A stretch of DNA of 64,000 bases from Saccoglossus kowalevskii. Its lineage: Eukaryota; Hemichordata; Enteropneusta; Harrimaniidae. Shown one piece after another: positions 38,701 to 52,300 of the stretch. Location: the NCBI RefSeq assembly GCF_000003605.2, contig NW_003140815.1:678918-742917 (forward strand). Reading direction: 5' to 3'. Position 1 is the first letter of the stretch, and every line of letters starts with the position of its first letter. The position numbers and the translations under genes were made by a program. The notes under the pieces are model-generated. The model did no database searches. It saw only the letters and a list, made by a program, of their open reading frames with translations, and was not told the origin of the DNA.

Positions 38701-39256
38701 GTATATATAGATGCATATTTTCAAGATAAATACGTTGTATTCCATGGCCAGGTAAGACATTGGCAGGCCGTGTACGGCGTACAGTCTGCCGTTCAATGCA
38801 ACGATACTTTCACGCCACATACCAATTGTTTGTCTACTCGGAAAAATAATCTATAAATTTAAACCCAGTATCTCTCAAATTTGTTTTTCATATCTGACAA
38901 TGAGAATGCCTGCAGTGTTGCTTGTCAATAGACCATTTTCCGTTCACTGCGAGAATCACGCGTTATGCGTGAAATCGAACGTAAAAACAGGACAAACAAA
39001 GGTCATAGTGTCGTAGTCGAGTCAAACATCGCGTGGGATTCGACAAACGCGAAAGTATTTCGGGGACATTTCCATGTTTAATAATGTGCTGTCCACATTT
39101 GATGATAGGCAATTTCGATTAAGTAAGGGTATTCGGAAGCAATATTCCTCTGTCGAAGATCGGCCGGTCAATGTAAGCTGCGAAATACAGAAATTCTAGT
39201 TCAAAATCAAATCGTTCGATTTTTGCGGCAGACGTTCGACGCGCGTGTTTCATGCA

Positions 39257-39266
39257 TCTCGCGAGA
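39257..39266. promoter_or_regulatory. TCTCGCGAGA palindrome
   Basis: A perfect 10-bp palindrome identical to the promoter element bound by BANP in vertebrates, in a locally CpG-rich patch (about 38,930-39,290) of an otherwise AT-rich region. No gene start was recognised next to it, and it lies 38 bp before remnant D, so a regulatory role is only a possibility. Confidence 0.25.
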
Positions 39267-39303
39267 TCTCGCAATTGTTCGGAAAATCACCTTGTGTCAA
39301 TGT

Positions 39304-39829
39304 GTCAAGAACGATGACCCAGTCTTCCAACGCCCAAAGGGACTATAATTGATTACGAATCCACTGAGAGAGACCATAGATCTAAACCGAAGTGAAATAA
39401 AAAAAATCTCAATAGGAAACATTTTTTAATGACAAGGTAGGACGAGATAAACACAAATTCAACACTAAATGATGTCCTTCCTGGTCGAGTGTTAATAACT
39501 CGTGAAGATTGGTACTGCAAGTATTAAAAACCTGAACCATTCCTTCAACAAATGCCAGACAAACAGCAATAATACTCTCCGTGCCAACTGTTGATGAACG
39601 ATCCATCAATTCAGCAATTTTGGATTTCATACAATTTAAAATTTATATGATGTCCAGGTCTATTAAATCCGATTCCGACTAATTTGAGACGGTATTTGAA
39701 AGTTGTAAACACGCAATTGGTGATTACTCTACCTTCTCTTGTTCTGTGTTCATAAAAACAGCAAATCCAAAGGGAAGACGGAATAGAAGAACTGCCATAA
39801 ATATTCCAGGACCAGCTTCACTAATGTAA
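39304..39829 (-). pseudogene. D: remnant of an SLC13 copy (exons 9-11)
   Basis: Exon 9 remnant at 39,733-39,829 encodes YISEAGPGIFMAVLLF, matching YVTDATPAIFMAIVLF of C, and keeps an acceptor (ttgcag). An exon 10 remnant near 39,530-39,620 retains LAFVEGM in place of FALAEGM. An exon 11 remnant at 39,304-39,381 matches GLSQWI…LEDWVIVL but stops before the second sodium-site motif, carries an in-frame stop and ends abruptly. No other exons were found nearby. It is a dead, truncated copy lying between C and E. Confidence 0.8.
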
Positions 39830-42800
39830 CTGCAACATAGATGCAAAACGGTCAAGTCTGTGGGAAGTCTGTTGTTCGAGTTACGGGCAGGATTCACCGT
39901 TAAACAATACGAAAAATCTATGTTGCCCGCGACTTGAAGTTCGGTTAACAAAAAGTTACAAAATGTGGACGTTCAACAAAAACAAAAATATGTGTTGCCT
40001 GTAACTCTGTTAACCATAAATGTTAATTGAACATCGAGTTATAATTTGGGCATGGTTTCTAAAAATTGGCCTAATCATTTATGTAACCATATGTTTTCTC
40101 TAACTCGAACAATTCAGCATCTCACGATAACCATAGTCACACAATAAATATTAATAAAATATATTTTTGGGGTGATCATCACCTGTATTAACAAGAATAC
40201 ATAGGAAAATATTTATTATACGCAATGACAATCACACGATTGTGGTGGTATGTATTGTTCCACAAATCATAAACTTGTAGATCTCTTGGTGTATGTGAAT
40301 TAAATTAAACACACTGTATGCTACTGGGCGATATTCAGTATTGATTGTACACTATAAAGGGTTGCTTTTCTGTTGTTTGTATAATAACTGTTATTGTGCT
40401 AGGGTTGCACTGTAACACATTAAGAGTAAAGATTAGTTTCTTGTTTTAAGAACTAATGTGAGAAGAAGACGATTTGAATGACTACAATTGAACAATTTAT
40501 TGCTCAGTACAGTACAGAAGAGTGTTTGAAACTCCCGTCACCGATGAAGGGTCAACAGCGCCACCCGCATGTGTGCATTTGCATTTAGGGAATCCGAAAT
40601 CGCTCGTTGCGCTCACTCGCCCAGCTGTGCTAGTGGAAGTTGTGGTATTGTGGGATAGAACCTATCAACGCTGTTATACGACCAACAAGGGCAGAATAAT
40701 AAGTAGATAAATTTCGGAGGGCAGGAAATCACTAGAACAGTGAAAATCAGAACATTTAATCAACAAACTATATGAATTGTTCAAATCTCGGACGTGGGAC
40801 ACCCGGGTATCGCGTGACACTAAACATCGGTTTATTATTTTTGTTAATTACTTTTAAAAAGTAAAGGATTTAAAAATCCTTTATTAGTAATAAACAATTA
40901 ATGACAAAATAACACACATGTATGTACATTAACTGTCTTATAACCATGCAAAATACACGGGGGTTTATGGTTAAATAATAACAGATGCTTGTGAGGTTAA
41001 TATCACTATTTGTTGCCTGCTCAAGGGATTGTGGTCATGACCATAATATTGATGATGCCAGAGCCGAAGGCGAGTCCACTCGCTAAGACCCTGTCACGTC
41101 AATGAACTCAATAAAGAGTATTCAAAATAGGATCTAGATTCAAAAAAATATTAAGGACGTACTTTTTATTATTTTAGTTCCCATTTTAAACCTGCCACTT
41201 CATCCCAATTCCGGTGAGTATTATTTCCTGTTACGTAATGTTATGTTACGTAAAGCCAACATCTCCGTGTATTATTTACTTTGTCCATAATGGTTTGTAT
41301 TACATACATACATACGTGAGTGATAGTTATACCAACTGCTAACCATGATACAGAAAGCCGATTCATGTATTCAGGTAACGAAAAATAATTGTTATTATAC
41401 ATGGTCATTATACATGTCCGTAATGTCAAATCAATGTGATTTTGAATGCGGAGATTAGAAGACATGGCTAACATGTATTGTTAGGTACTTGGGTACGACA
41501 TTAATAACATATTTGTGAGTGAATCACGCGAGATTTCGGCTAACCACGGTAATGCGTCTCATCACTGTCACTGCGTCACAGTAACAGATCAAGTCGTGTT
41601 CAAATATCATGTAATGAACATGTTTCATGCAGCACGTAGATGAAAGTAAACAATCTATGACGTCACAAATATGTATAATGATCGATGGTTTTAGGCACAG
41701 TTACTAGATGGATATGCGCAAGGCAAAGTCACAAAGAAAATATAGAAAAGCAATTGTGTTATTACATTAGAAACGTGAATCATGAAAATTGTCAAAACTC
41801 GACGCATGATGGCGTTTATCGATTTATAATCAGCTGGTCTCATGTATAACATATGACGGATAATTATCATAGTGTTAAGTCCGTGGAGGAAGACATTTAG
41901 CATCATGTTCAATGTAGATTTAAAACAAAAATGAAGATGAACTCATTAAACAAATTATTAATAAAGTTGAAATGAAATGAGTCAAATATATTAACTCATA
42001 TTTAAAAAATAACTGATAAGCAGGAGTGCAGCTTAACTCCTACTAATAAGAAAAAAGTGAGTGATATAATTAAATCTATGTATGGGATGAGTTATATTCC
42101 TCGATGCACAATTAATAGGTTATTTATAAAAAAAACTAATGATCATATGCCTATATAGTTTTATCCCTATTTTGACTTGGCGATATCATAGGCATCAATA
42201 AATATGATAATTGGTTGGATACTGGTAGACAATGCAAGTTGTTGGCGATGTTGTCGAAAAACATTGCAAATTTCGCTCACAGTCACGTTAAACTACTTCC
42301 ACAACGCATTAGTTAATAGTTTTTATTGTACACCTTTTAATTTGTTTAAGTTGGTAAATTTGGCCAGCGGTTCGAATCGGTGACTATAAAAATCCTATTA
42401 TCAGCAACTACTGCTTGTTTTCATTGCAAATGCATAACATCGAGTGCATGCAAAACGTCACATGAATAGGGTACTGAGCTTACAGACAAATATATATATA
42501 CAATATATGTAGGTGTTGTACCATCAAGGTCACACATCTAATCAGGGCAAAGTTAGCGCTCATAAACATAAAGATTAAAGCACGACCCGAAGCCAATTAT
42601 TGTGTACAAAAGGACAAGTACGAGATGTGCTCAATACATGAATTTCGATGCTCTGAGCAACTCCTATATTAATCTAATACATGTAATAATCTAGGTCAAG
42701 ATTGTATTCACCGAAAATGACATTAGTTGCCGTACTACGCATGTGCGAAACTTGTGATGATAAGTTTTGTTATTTTAGTATGTCAACGATATTTGATTAA

Positions 42801-45656
42801 AAGAAAGGCATATTAACAGCTCACGAAATGAACGTCGTTATCTAATCTACAGGTGGTTTCAAAGACAAAACTAGAATGTTACTTGTGTTTACTACAATTA
42901 AAACATAATCACTAACATCATCATTTCTTTCAAAACCACTCATTTATTTTCTTAATACTTCAAATATATACAGTTCAAAATAAATCAGAGGACAACCCAT
43001 CAGCAGTAAAATAATCGAAATCAAAACAATAAATGTAATAAAACATAGTTATGTTTTTAATATGTTTTATTATTATACATCTGTCACCGTAACGCCATAT
43101 GTTACAGCGTGCCGTAATTTTGTGGTATTTTACGGGTATCTTCATCCTGCCATATTAAGGAAATGCGAATTCCAAATATGGAATGATTACGCGCGTAAGC
43201 GTCCCCCAATAATAAAAACAAACATGGCACTACATTCTGTGAGCAGTCAGACAAAATGAATGAAAGTTCCATTCCATGCATACTTTAGCCAAACATCACA
43301 CCAACTAGTCTAATATAGCATTTGCGACAAACGTCTTCCAAATCAAAAGTCACACATCATTGTGAGAAGAATAGTAAATAAAATGTTTTTGTTTTTTAAA
43401 TGTGTGAAAACAATCAGTCAAAAGAGGTCTAAATAACACCGGTGATGAACATAACAAATCACCAGACAGTTTTGTTTTGTTTTGTTTTGTTTTTGTTAAA
43501 TAGTTAATTATGAGTATGAACCAACCAATTAAAAATACACACAATATGTAATAGTCTGGCTTACTTATTTAGAAATGCAATATAGATGTTTCTTTGTATT
43601 TAATATTATTTTCATTTTATGTACAATACGTTTGTTGCCAGGGTATTGGTGTTGAATAATTATTATTATTTGGAAGTACATATTACATTAAACTTTTATA
43701 TCGTAATGGAGTTAGAAATAAGTCATATGGAAATAATAAAACACGGTTTGATAACAAAGAAAATATGATATACAGGATAAAAAAAAGTTCACAACTATTT
43801 AAAAACAAAATGTCAGAAATGATACTTATATAATGAAAATAACAATCCCAAGAAATTCTTGAATACCATAAAACACATAAGATACTATTGTACAATCTTA
43901 ATTGATACAACTAATAAAATAACAATACACGCACCACAGCGTCATATTTAACAAGAAGTGTTTACCTCTCCCCTTCTCCTTGGCGAGCGTCCTGTCGAAC
44001 ATAAAATAGACTTCGAATGTGTGACTGTGAGGTTTTCAGTATCGTTTATTATAAATCATCACCATCCGGTTTATGTGATGTCATAGTTTCACATAATCAC
44101 AAGATAATGTAAACCTTTTTTTCGCAAGTACATTCACTCTAACAAAAAAGTACTAAAATTAAAATATCTTTTATTAATTCTGTTGGTCGTGATTTATAAC
44201 AACAATAATTAATCCCCCATAGCGTCATATTTGACTCTGAGAAGGGCCTGGACGCGATAATGCGTTCAGCTGTATTACCCCCCTGTATTATCTTGTCATA
44301 TACACGTCTCCTAATCCAATATGGCGCTGCTGGGGACTCGTTGTTGTTTAATGATATACCATCAACATGTGTGAATGTTTTTAGATGCTGTACGTCTAAA
44401 ATCGGACTGGTGTGCTGGCCACGGAACACGAAAAGCGTGTGAATTTTTTTTTTATATATTATGTCTAATATCTCTCTCATCACCATGCCCACTGTTCTCC
44501 TAATGTATGTATAAATTATATTATGAAAAGTGGCGCAATGACAGGATAGAACAGTACAGTATTAATAGTGCAGTATTTGAGGAGTAAACGAGATCACCGT
44601 ATCTTCAGCGTCGAAGCTAAGGTCTAACATTAGTGTATTTCCTAATCGATTCAGAAAAATATCGTACAAAGTTTAATTCCAAAACAATAATTACAATGGA
44701 TAAAAACAATGTGCTAATTTTTTTTTCTCCGACCCATATAGGAAGTGGAAAATGACTTTTACACTTAAAATAACGTAAATAGTTCATGAAGTGTCCTGTA
44801 TCACGCCCAAGTGACTATTTACCACATAAAAAGAATCAATTTTCTTTAACGCCAACTCAGATAAAAATGACAATATCAACCTAAAATATGTTCAATATAA
44901 GTATAGGCCTAGGGTGAGTTGGTTTTCAAATTATTTCATTCTATTTTATTTATTCCTTCAATTCATCTGGCAATTAAGTGTCAGTTATTTAATTTTGTAG
45001 AAAAATAAATATTACGGTTTTTTGGTACATTTTTAGTATCTCTAGGTGTAAGTTAACCAATTTTGATTTATTTCGAGCAATTTAGCTAAAATATCACTCA
45101 ATAATTTAGTTATAAGTTGAACGGTTCATTTATTCAAAATTTGCACAACAGCGGTTTTCAATTATTTGATGATATTCGGGATTCTTTTATGAAATCTTGC
45201 TCTAGCATAAATCCATATGAAAATAGTTCTAAAAAGCTTATTTTTATATTTTTTTCTTCAAAATAAACATTTTTTTACTCTTATTTGCTATGACTAATGC
45301 CCGCGGATGGCTAGCATTGAGGTAGAATTCTACGCATAAAATTCCAGTATATTTTACTAATTGTACTCCTGATTAATATATGAAAAATTACCTGTTCTAA
45401 CAATTGTAACAATCTCAAGAATGCAGATTCAAATTATCACGTGACTATGACCCCTTGATCTTACATAGTAAAATAATTAACATTGTCGTGCAATTTGTAT
45501 TAGGCAGTATGAGCCAAATTAAAATGTACTTCTAAAAATGTAATCACACTGACAACTCACAAAAATAATGTTTTTTAATGTTTTAACAATATTAGGAAGT
45601 ATAGCAATAATTGATGGATCAGTAGGTGACCCATAGGTTTAAATTTTTATAATACT
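39830..45656. other. Gene-poor stretch between remnant D and gene E
   Basis: About 5.8 kb of AT-rich sequence. No frame has a recognisable protein signature; those at 40,522-40,710, 41,691-41,912 and 44,139-44,492 look like chance. A short (TTTTG)n run lies near 43,470-43,495. No missing D exons and no RNA gene were seen. Confidence 0.5.
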
Positions 45657-45785
<129 letters not shown>

Positions 45786-46309
45786 ATGTGTATGTATGTA
45801 TTAACGTATTCTGTAAGGATTTACACAAATTATTGAACATCGATGACGATTGGTGATGTTTGAGGCATGGGAAACACGACCTATATCATAAAATAACAGC
45901 CGATCAGAATTCCTATTTCAATAGATTTTTTTTTATCAAATACCCAATTTATCTGAAGATATATAATAAACTATCTGAGAAATTCCTTTTTCAAGCCCTG
46001 TCTGTCATCGATCGAAGTTTAGAGATAAAAAAAAATAATTTCGTCATAAAACCCAGTGCAGAGAAGCAAATTTTGAATATTTATCATTATATTTCGGTCC
46101 TGACTTGTTTGTTTTTTTCAATATCCTTGTTGTATTAACCGATAATAATAAAAGCAGATGAAATATAATCTTCAATTCTGCTCAAACGTATTAATATCCC
46201 TGGTGCAGTTTTTCCTAATCCACTTCCCGATGCTATCCTGAGCTTTACGATAGTCGTTATATTGGTGTGCATATGTAATCTTTTCGCCGTTGTCTCTTTC
46301 ATTTTCACG

Positions 46310-49300
46310 TTACGCTAGCGTAGTGAAAGGCGCCATCGTTGTTGTCACGTTGTCTAGACAGGTGGCATTCTCGTACATGGCCCATTCTGGGTACTCGTCA
46401 AGATCGAATACTCCTACGCCATAGGTGTTCACCCAGACATTAACCCATATAATACCAACGCAGTTCAGCATGAAACCAACAGATGCCTAGAAAAATATGT
46501 ATAAATTTATTATCCCTTAAATATTATAAGACAGTCAATGTTAATTATCAATTGATCAATTAGAAATCACATCTCGATTTCCCCGATACATGTAAATAGA
46601 ATATGATGGATTCAAGACATGTGAACGCAAGTTGTCCATAAGATTTCAAGTTCGATGTACCAACACCTTAGTGTAGCGAGATTTAATGCGCTTAAAAATA
46701 ACCTGAAAACAAAAACAATAAATGGTCGATTTCTTATTTTTAGTCTGTGTAACATGTTGTTTTTGTCTACGTGATTTAGATATGCCCGTACTATTTTTAT
46801 ATTCTATCCGTCCCATCTCTAGTTGACACTGGGTCAACGGAATACTGGTAATGTTATAATCTCACAATTTCCCTGTACATATCTTCGACTATCAATGTTA
46901 CCATACCAGACCGTTTACATATCATTAATAATTAAATAATATTCATTTAAAATAGAATGAAGCATCCTGTCAATACTGATCCGCATTTACTTCCACCGCG
47001 ACTTTTCAATAACAGGGAATACGTTATTCGATTGTAGTGGAGTGACTGGGTTAAAAAGCAGATATTATATAAACACATAATCCGAATAAAAGACCCATCC
47101 ATACACAGTAATGATCTACCCCTGACTCACCATGTCTGGGATTGTAAGTTGACCATAGGAAAATGCAATAGCATTGGGTGGCGTTGCTACGGGTAACATG
47201 AACGCATACGTCACAACAATAGTACACGGCATTAGAAGATACAGTGGATTCATGCAAATCTGTTCGGCCTATAATAACAAATATGACATATTTAAAAAAA
47301 GATAACAAAATAACTGTTTAATGCATTATTTTAATCGTGTTAGAAAAATTAGAGCTAAATTTTGCAGACAATATATTAATGTATCTTGACAAAATTTCTG
47401 GGCGGAATGTTGCGCGCATGTGCATTGGTATTTGGGTACGTACTATAAATCAAAGTCTAGTCTCATCAACTATTTAAAAAAAGCTTTCTATACGCACCAA
47501 GGAAGCCAGTATCGGGAGAAAGATTGTAGCAATGGCAGTGTTACTTGTCACTTCAGTGAAAAAACAGACGACCGTGGTACACACAAGAACAATAACCCAG
47601 TCTTCTAGGTAGTCCAATACAGCCAGTTGTTCCCCAATCCATTGGGACAACCCTGAAACCTATGCAACAAGATGGAGTGTGATGCCACGAGGTGTCACAT
47701 GCAGTGCCATAATAAATGCCATAATAAATAATTCACCTCTGTCGATGATAAGATCAGTCAATGAAAAATTGCTTGTATTTAGTATTCGCTTTAGTCATAA
47801 ATCTCAAGGTCACCCCCTATACAAATTGATCATACATAAATCATGTATTTTATGATGTATGTTGATGTCACCCCATCGACCGATCGGCTATCTACAATTG
47901 TTGTACTGTATCTGCAAACATTGTTGTACAATGTAATATCCCAGTTTTTGGCATCGAATTCGTCACATAACAGACCAACTAGACTAAACGTGGTTCCGTG
48001 ATCTTTATAAACCATGTAATTTTGTATTTCTTCCATTCCTTTATGAGAGTAATTTCATATAGTTACATTTTGCATATATTGTGGATTAGATTACGAATAA
48101 CAGTAGTGCAGGAAACTGGCAGTCATTATTCGATTATTTTTTTGATTTAAGGATACTCAATCAAATATTAATACTATCGTCTATGAGAACACGGGTAAAT
48201 GTATGAAACCACAGTGTGAACCTATATATGGAATATATAATATGTTGCGTCAAAGCAAACGTAGTATTAACAGGTAAATAAATAGTATCCGACAGTAAAT
48301 TATGTCCAATGCATGCCAGCGGCAATATTTATCCTTACTTACCTCGCATCCCTCTGCAAGTGCATAACCTCCCCCTAGAAGAAGAACCAATCCCCAGGGC
48401 AGATTTTTATGCACTGCTGGCCAGTTTAATATACTTGGTTTTGATCCTGGTGGGTCGTCATCTGTAAATACAATTTACATATATATGAGTTATCATTAAT
48501 AATAGATGGTCGTTTATTTGCATCGGCTGAGTAAGCTCTATTTAGGGTAAAAAGAATGATTATAGAATTTTTAATCTATGGACATTTCATTTAGAAGTTT
48601 GTCGCTTTAGGAATACACGTATACTAATCACTTATAAGTTGTAGCACACCGCGTGTTCAAAACGACTTTCCAGTAATTTATGGCATGAAATAACCGCATG
48701 AATACGGGTGTTATTGAGTTTTCCCGAATGAGCTAATATCTGACACAGGCGCAATGCGACCACATTTAATATCTACCTTCGACAGGTCTGCAGCAGAAAA
48801 ACGACGGGCATGCAGACGGTACACAGAATAAAACTACAGCAATTGTGATAGCCGGTGTGGAGTCTGTTACGTATCTGTAGAGATAGAGGTAGATTGCAGA
48901 CAAATATTTGAAATAGCAAGAAAAAATATATAATCTACAATCATATTAACCTTCAGTTCATATTCAGCACACAAAATGTCTTTCTGTCTAGATATTTCTT
49001 ATTAATAGTTAATAATTTGGGATTTTATTTTACGCATAAAACTGACAGGTCACTGAGTACTGATAACAAGATCAAAAACAAATTAAGCAGAACTATATTA
49101 GATTGAAAAAACTAGGTCAATGATCTGTCGGCTTTTCACAAAAGATTTTGAGCCTTTTCATGAGACTATGAGTTTTGGCAAAAATATAATAACAATACAA
49201 GGGTAAACACTAATTGAGGACCCACCAAACTACACACATTTTAAGCATAAAGCCTTATGTTTCAGTCGTAAACGAAACAAGAGATGGTTGGAGAGTAAAT

Positions 49301-52300
49301 TTATTAACTGAAATAAACAACAGTAAACAGCAATCAATTATTTTCAGGACCTTCTCTGATTTAATGTAGTATATTGCTTGCTGCTAAAAACTTGTCCTGT
49401 TCAGCCAACATTTCCCAACAATGTAGTCACATTTGCGTATCATATATTGATATTGTTTCTAAAAAAAATATTTCTAAGTCTGAATAATATTGCTTTTCTG
49501 TCATTTTACCATTATTTAAAAACAAATGTGTACGTGGAAATGTATGACAAATAAACAAAATAAAAGATTAATTTGATTAAAACATATATTTGTTTGGCTC
49601 GGTAATTTTACATTATTTGTTTATACTTACCCTTCTGGGAAGAGATTACCCCATCCAAAACCACTAATGTCACGAAAAATCCAAAGAAGAGCTAAACATA
49701 CGAAATGCACCAATACTGTGATTTCTGCGTATCTGAAACGAGTAATAATATCTGATATGATTCGTCGGATGACATAAATGTCATATACTAATATCTAATT
49801 GATCTGTTTCTGGAAACTCAACGCTAGGTGATTTCCTTACTTTCTGCTAATATATAATTCCTGACTTAATGGTATTAGCCATAAATATCTCTGAGATATC
49901 ATGTTTATTGCAATGTGTAATCTGACTTTATGATCATTCTAGAATTGCCTTCATACAATACTATGAACTGCGAATTGATTCTTGAATTAATATCACACAA
50001 GTATGTTGATTACGTGAAATGCGTGTGTTCTGAGTCCAGTGTGCATAAAAAATTAAAATTTCAAAACGTTTCTTAATTCAAAAAAACCTAGTGAAAATAA
50101 TTTAAACTCACGTCCAATCTCCAAGTTTCACATATTCCTCTTTAATAACTTTTTCTACAATTTTCTCTTCTTCTGTTTTGTTACATTTACATGAACATGA
50201 CAGGCAACAGCATTTACCATCTATCCACCAGTTTTTTGGACTATGAAATTAAAAAAACAGGAATTAATACTATTAATTGTTAGTATATGTTGGTTGTTAA
50301 AGTCAGATGATCTCATAGCAGATTCGTTTGTAGGCTTCAATAAGCCACATTCTGAGGTTATTTCTGTTCATCTATTCAATAATTGGTACATTCTAGTGCT
50401 GACACCTAGTGCCACAGAAGCTATATTCATGTTTGAGACTATATGACAGGGATGTGCGGCCATCTCCCTGTCAAATTGCAATTTAATGCGGTATCTTTGC
50501 GTCAACCAGGCCCACAGTCATCTGCAGACCTTAACCAAGGCTCCCCTAAATCTCGGCCAGTGGAATTAGCCTTCCCATTGAGTCTGTGGCACACTCAACA
50601 AGGATAGGGGTCGACCCTTTTTGGTATTCAGGATAAGGTAGGATTTGTACTTAGGTCTACTGATCATGGTTCTGGTGCAACAACGGCTATGCTATCAGTA
50701 ATCGGTGGTAATAATTGCTAACTTAAACTTCAACGATGTGTCGCCTCAGAAAGAGCCTTAATGTTCATACATAGGGACATTTTATGTTTATATTATGCCA
50801 ATATGACTGAACTGGAAGGCGTTAGCCGCCACTGTGGTGCAGTGCCAGGCTCCTACGACATTGGGTACTCCTGGTATATTTTCGTTCGTGAGTCGTTCAT
50901 GTCGTTTCAGCGACTAAGCTTTTTACTATACATCCGAAATCCCGTCATTCAAAACTGTTTTTAAGTTCTGCTTCGATGATGCACAAGAATCGATCACAAA
51001 TAAACTAAAGAATTTTTTTGAAAGAATCCTTTGATATTTAACCGTTTCAGTTGGAGTATGTCAAAGGCGTGAAACAAAATGTAGCTGACAATACTTACTT
51101 GAAATCAAGATAGACACACATTAGCCATACCCACGCCGCAAAAAGAAAGATAATAGCTGCCGGTAGTGAATATACCATAAATGATAAAAAGTTGATCGGA
51201 TGGTTCTCGGCACCGTAACGACTGAAAGTAATTATATAATTAATGTTGTTTTATTGTTATGCCATAATATATCAGTGACACGTTCTATTAATAATGTAAA
51301 TGTCACATTTTTATTACTGACGATAATCTATATATTTTGATAGAGTGATTTTTGTTTCTTAATAAAAAACATCCATGTACTTTATTCAGTACATTTAATT
51401 GCCCGGCCCCGTAACGCTACTGGAAACTCAGTGACTGGGTCGTGCCATATTTCTCTTGGTGCTTATCAGAAGAATTATAGAACTCGGGAGCGCTTCGGTC
51501 AGGTATTCCCCCTTCAGGTCATTGACTTCCACTTCAGTAACTATTTGTTTAATATTACGCCTGGCCCTGTCTGGTCAGACATGATTCGCACCCTAGCTAG
51601 ATACCATCACATTAAGATAAGTACCGAATTTAACTTATGAACACCTGTAGCTCGAAAGAATTGCATTTATTCTTACTTTTAGGGACTAGGTACGGTTGTA
51701 TGCAAAACCCGTATCCAATCAAATAAGGGTCATGGTGTACTTGAAAATTAGTTCAATGACAACCGCGTTAAATGCATAATCGTACATTTTTTTACTACAA
51801 CTTACTCGTCAAGAACGCCGACCAACACCAGGTTAGGTGTAGTACCGATGAGTGAAGCTGTGCCTCCAATATTAGCGGAATATGCCACACACAACATGAA
51901 CGCTTTACTCATAAGTCTGTAGTCCTCATCCACTTCGAATGCGTTCTCGTGTTCAACTACTACAACTTCTTCTGCGAGTACTTGGGACTCGTCTTGCTTG
52001 CTGTATGCGCTGTAAATGCGAGAAATATATTGTGCTTGAATTCCCGTTTCCCAGCAGTGTCAACAAGACATAGTTAAATGGATAGTCAACTAAATTCATA
52101 CCCCCGTAATTATTCATTCGTATAAATTAAATTATGTTTGAGATATTATAATCATTATATGCCATCGAATGTCTGCTTATATTTTGTTCTTGAACCATAG
52201 AAATTTATAGAATTGGACGGTCGCACTTTTGTCGATATAGCAAATATCAGTTTTCGGAAAATTAGCATATTCAAATTAGCTGTGTCAATGTGCCAGATTT

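Noticed and set aside
40522-40710. A 62-codon plus-strand frame in a GC-richer patch
   Set aside because: No family signature; composition looks like part of a dispersed repeat, but no second copy was seen in this window.
42360-42400. A ggttcgaatc B-box-like motif that might mark a tRNA or SINE
   Set aside because: No A box, acceptor stem or cloverleaf pairing was found around it.
44139-44492. A 117-codon minus-strand frame
   Set aside because: No recognisable domain or homology by eye; kept as chance, though the length is above average for this AT-rich region.
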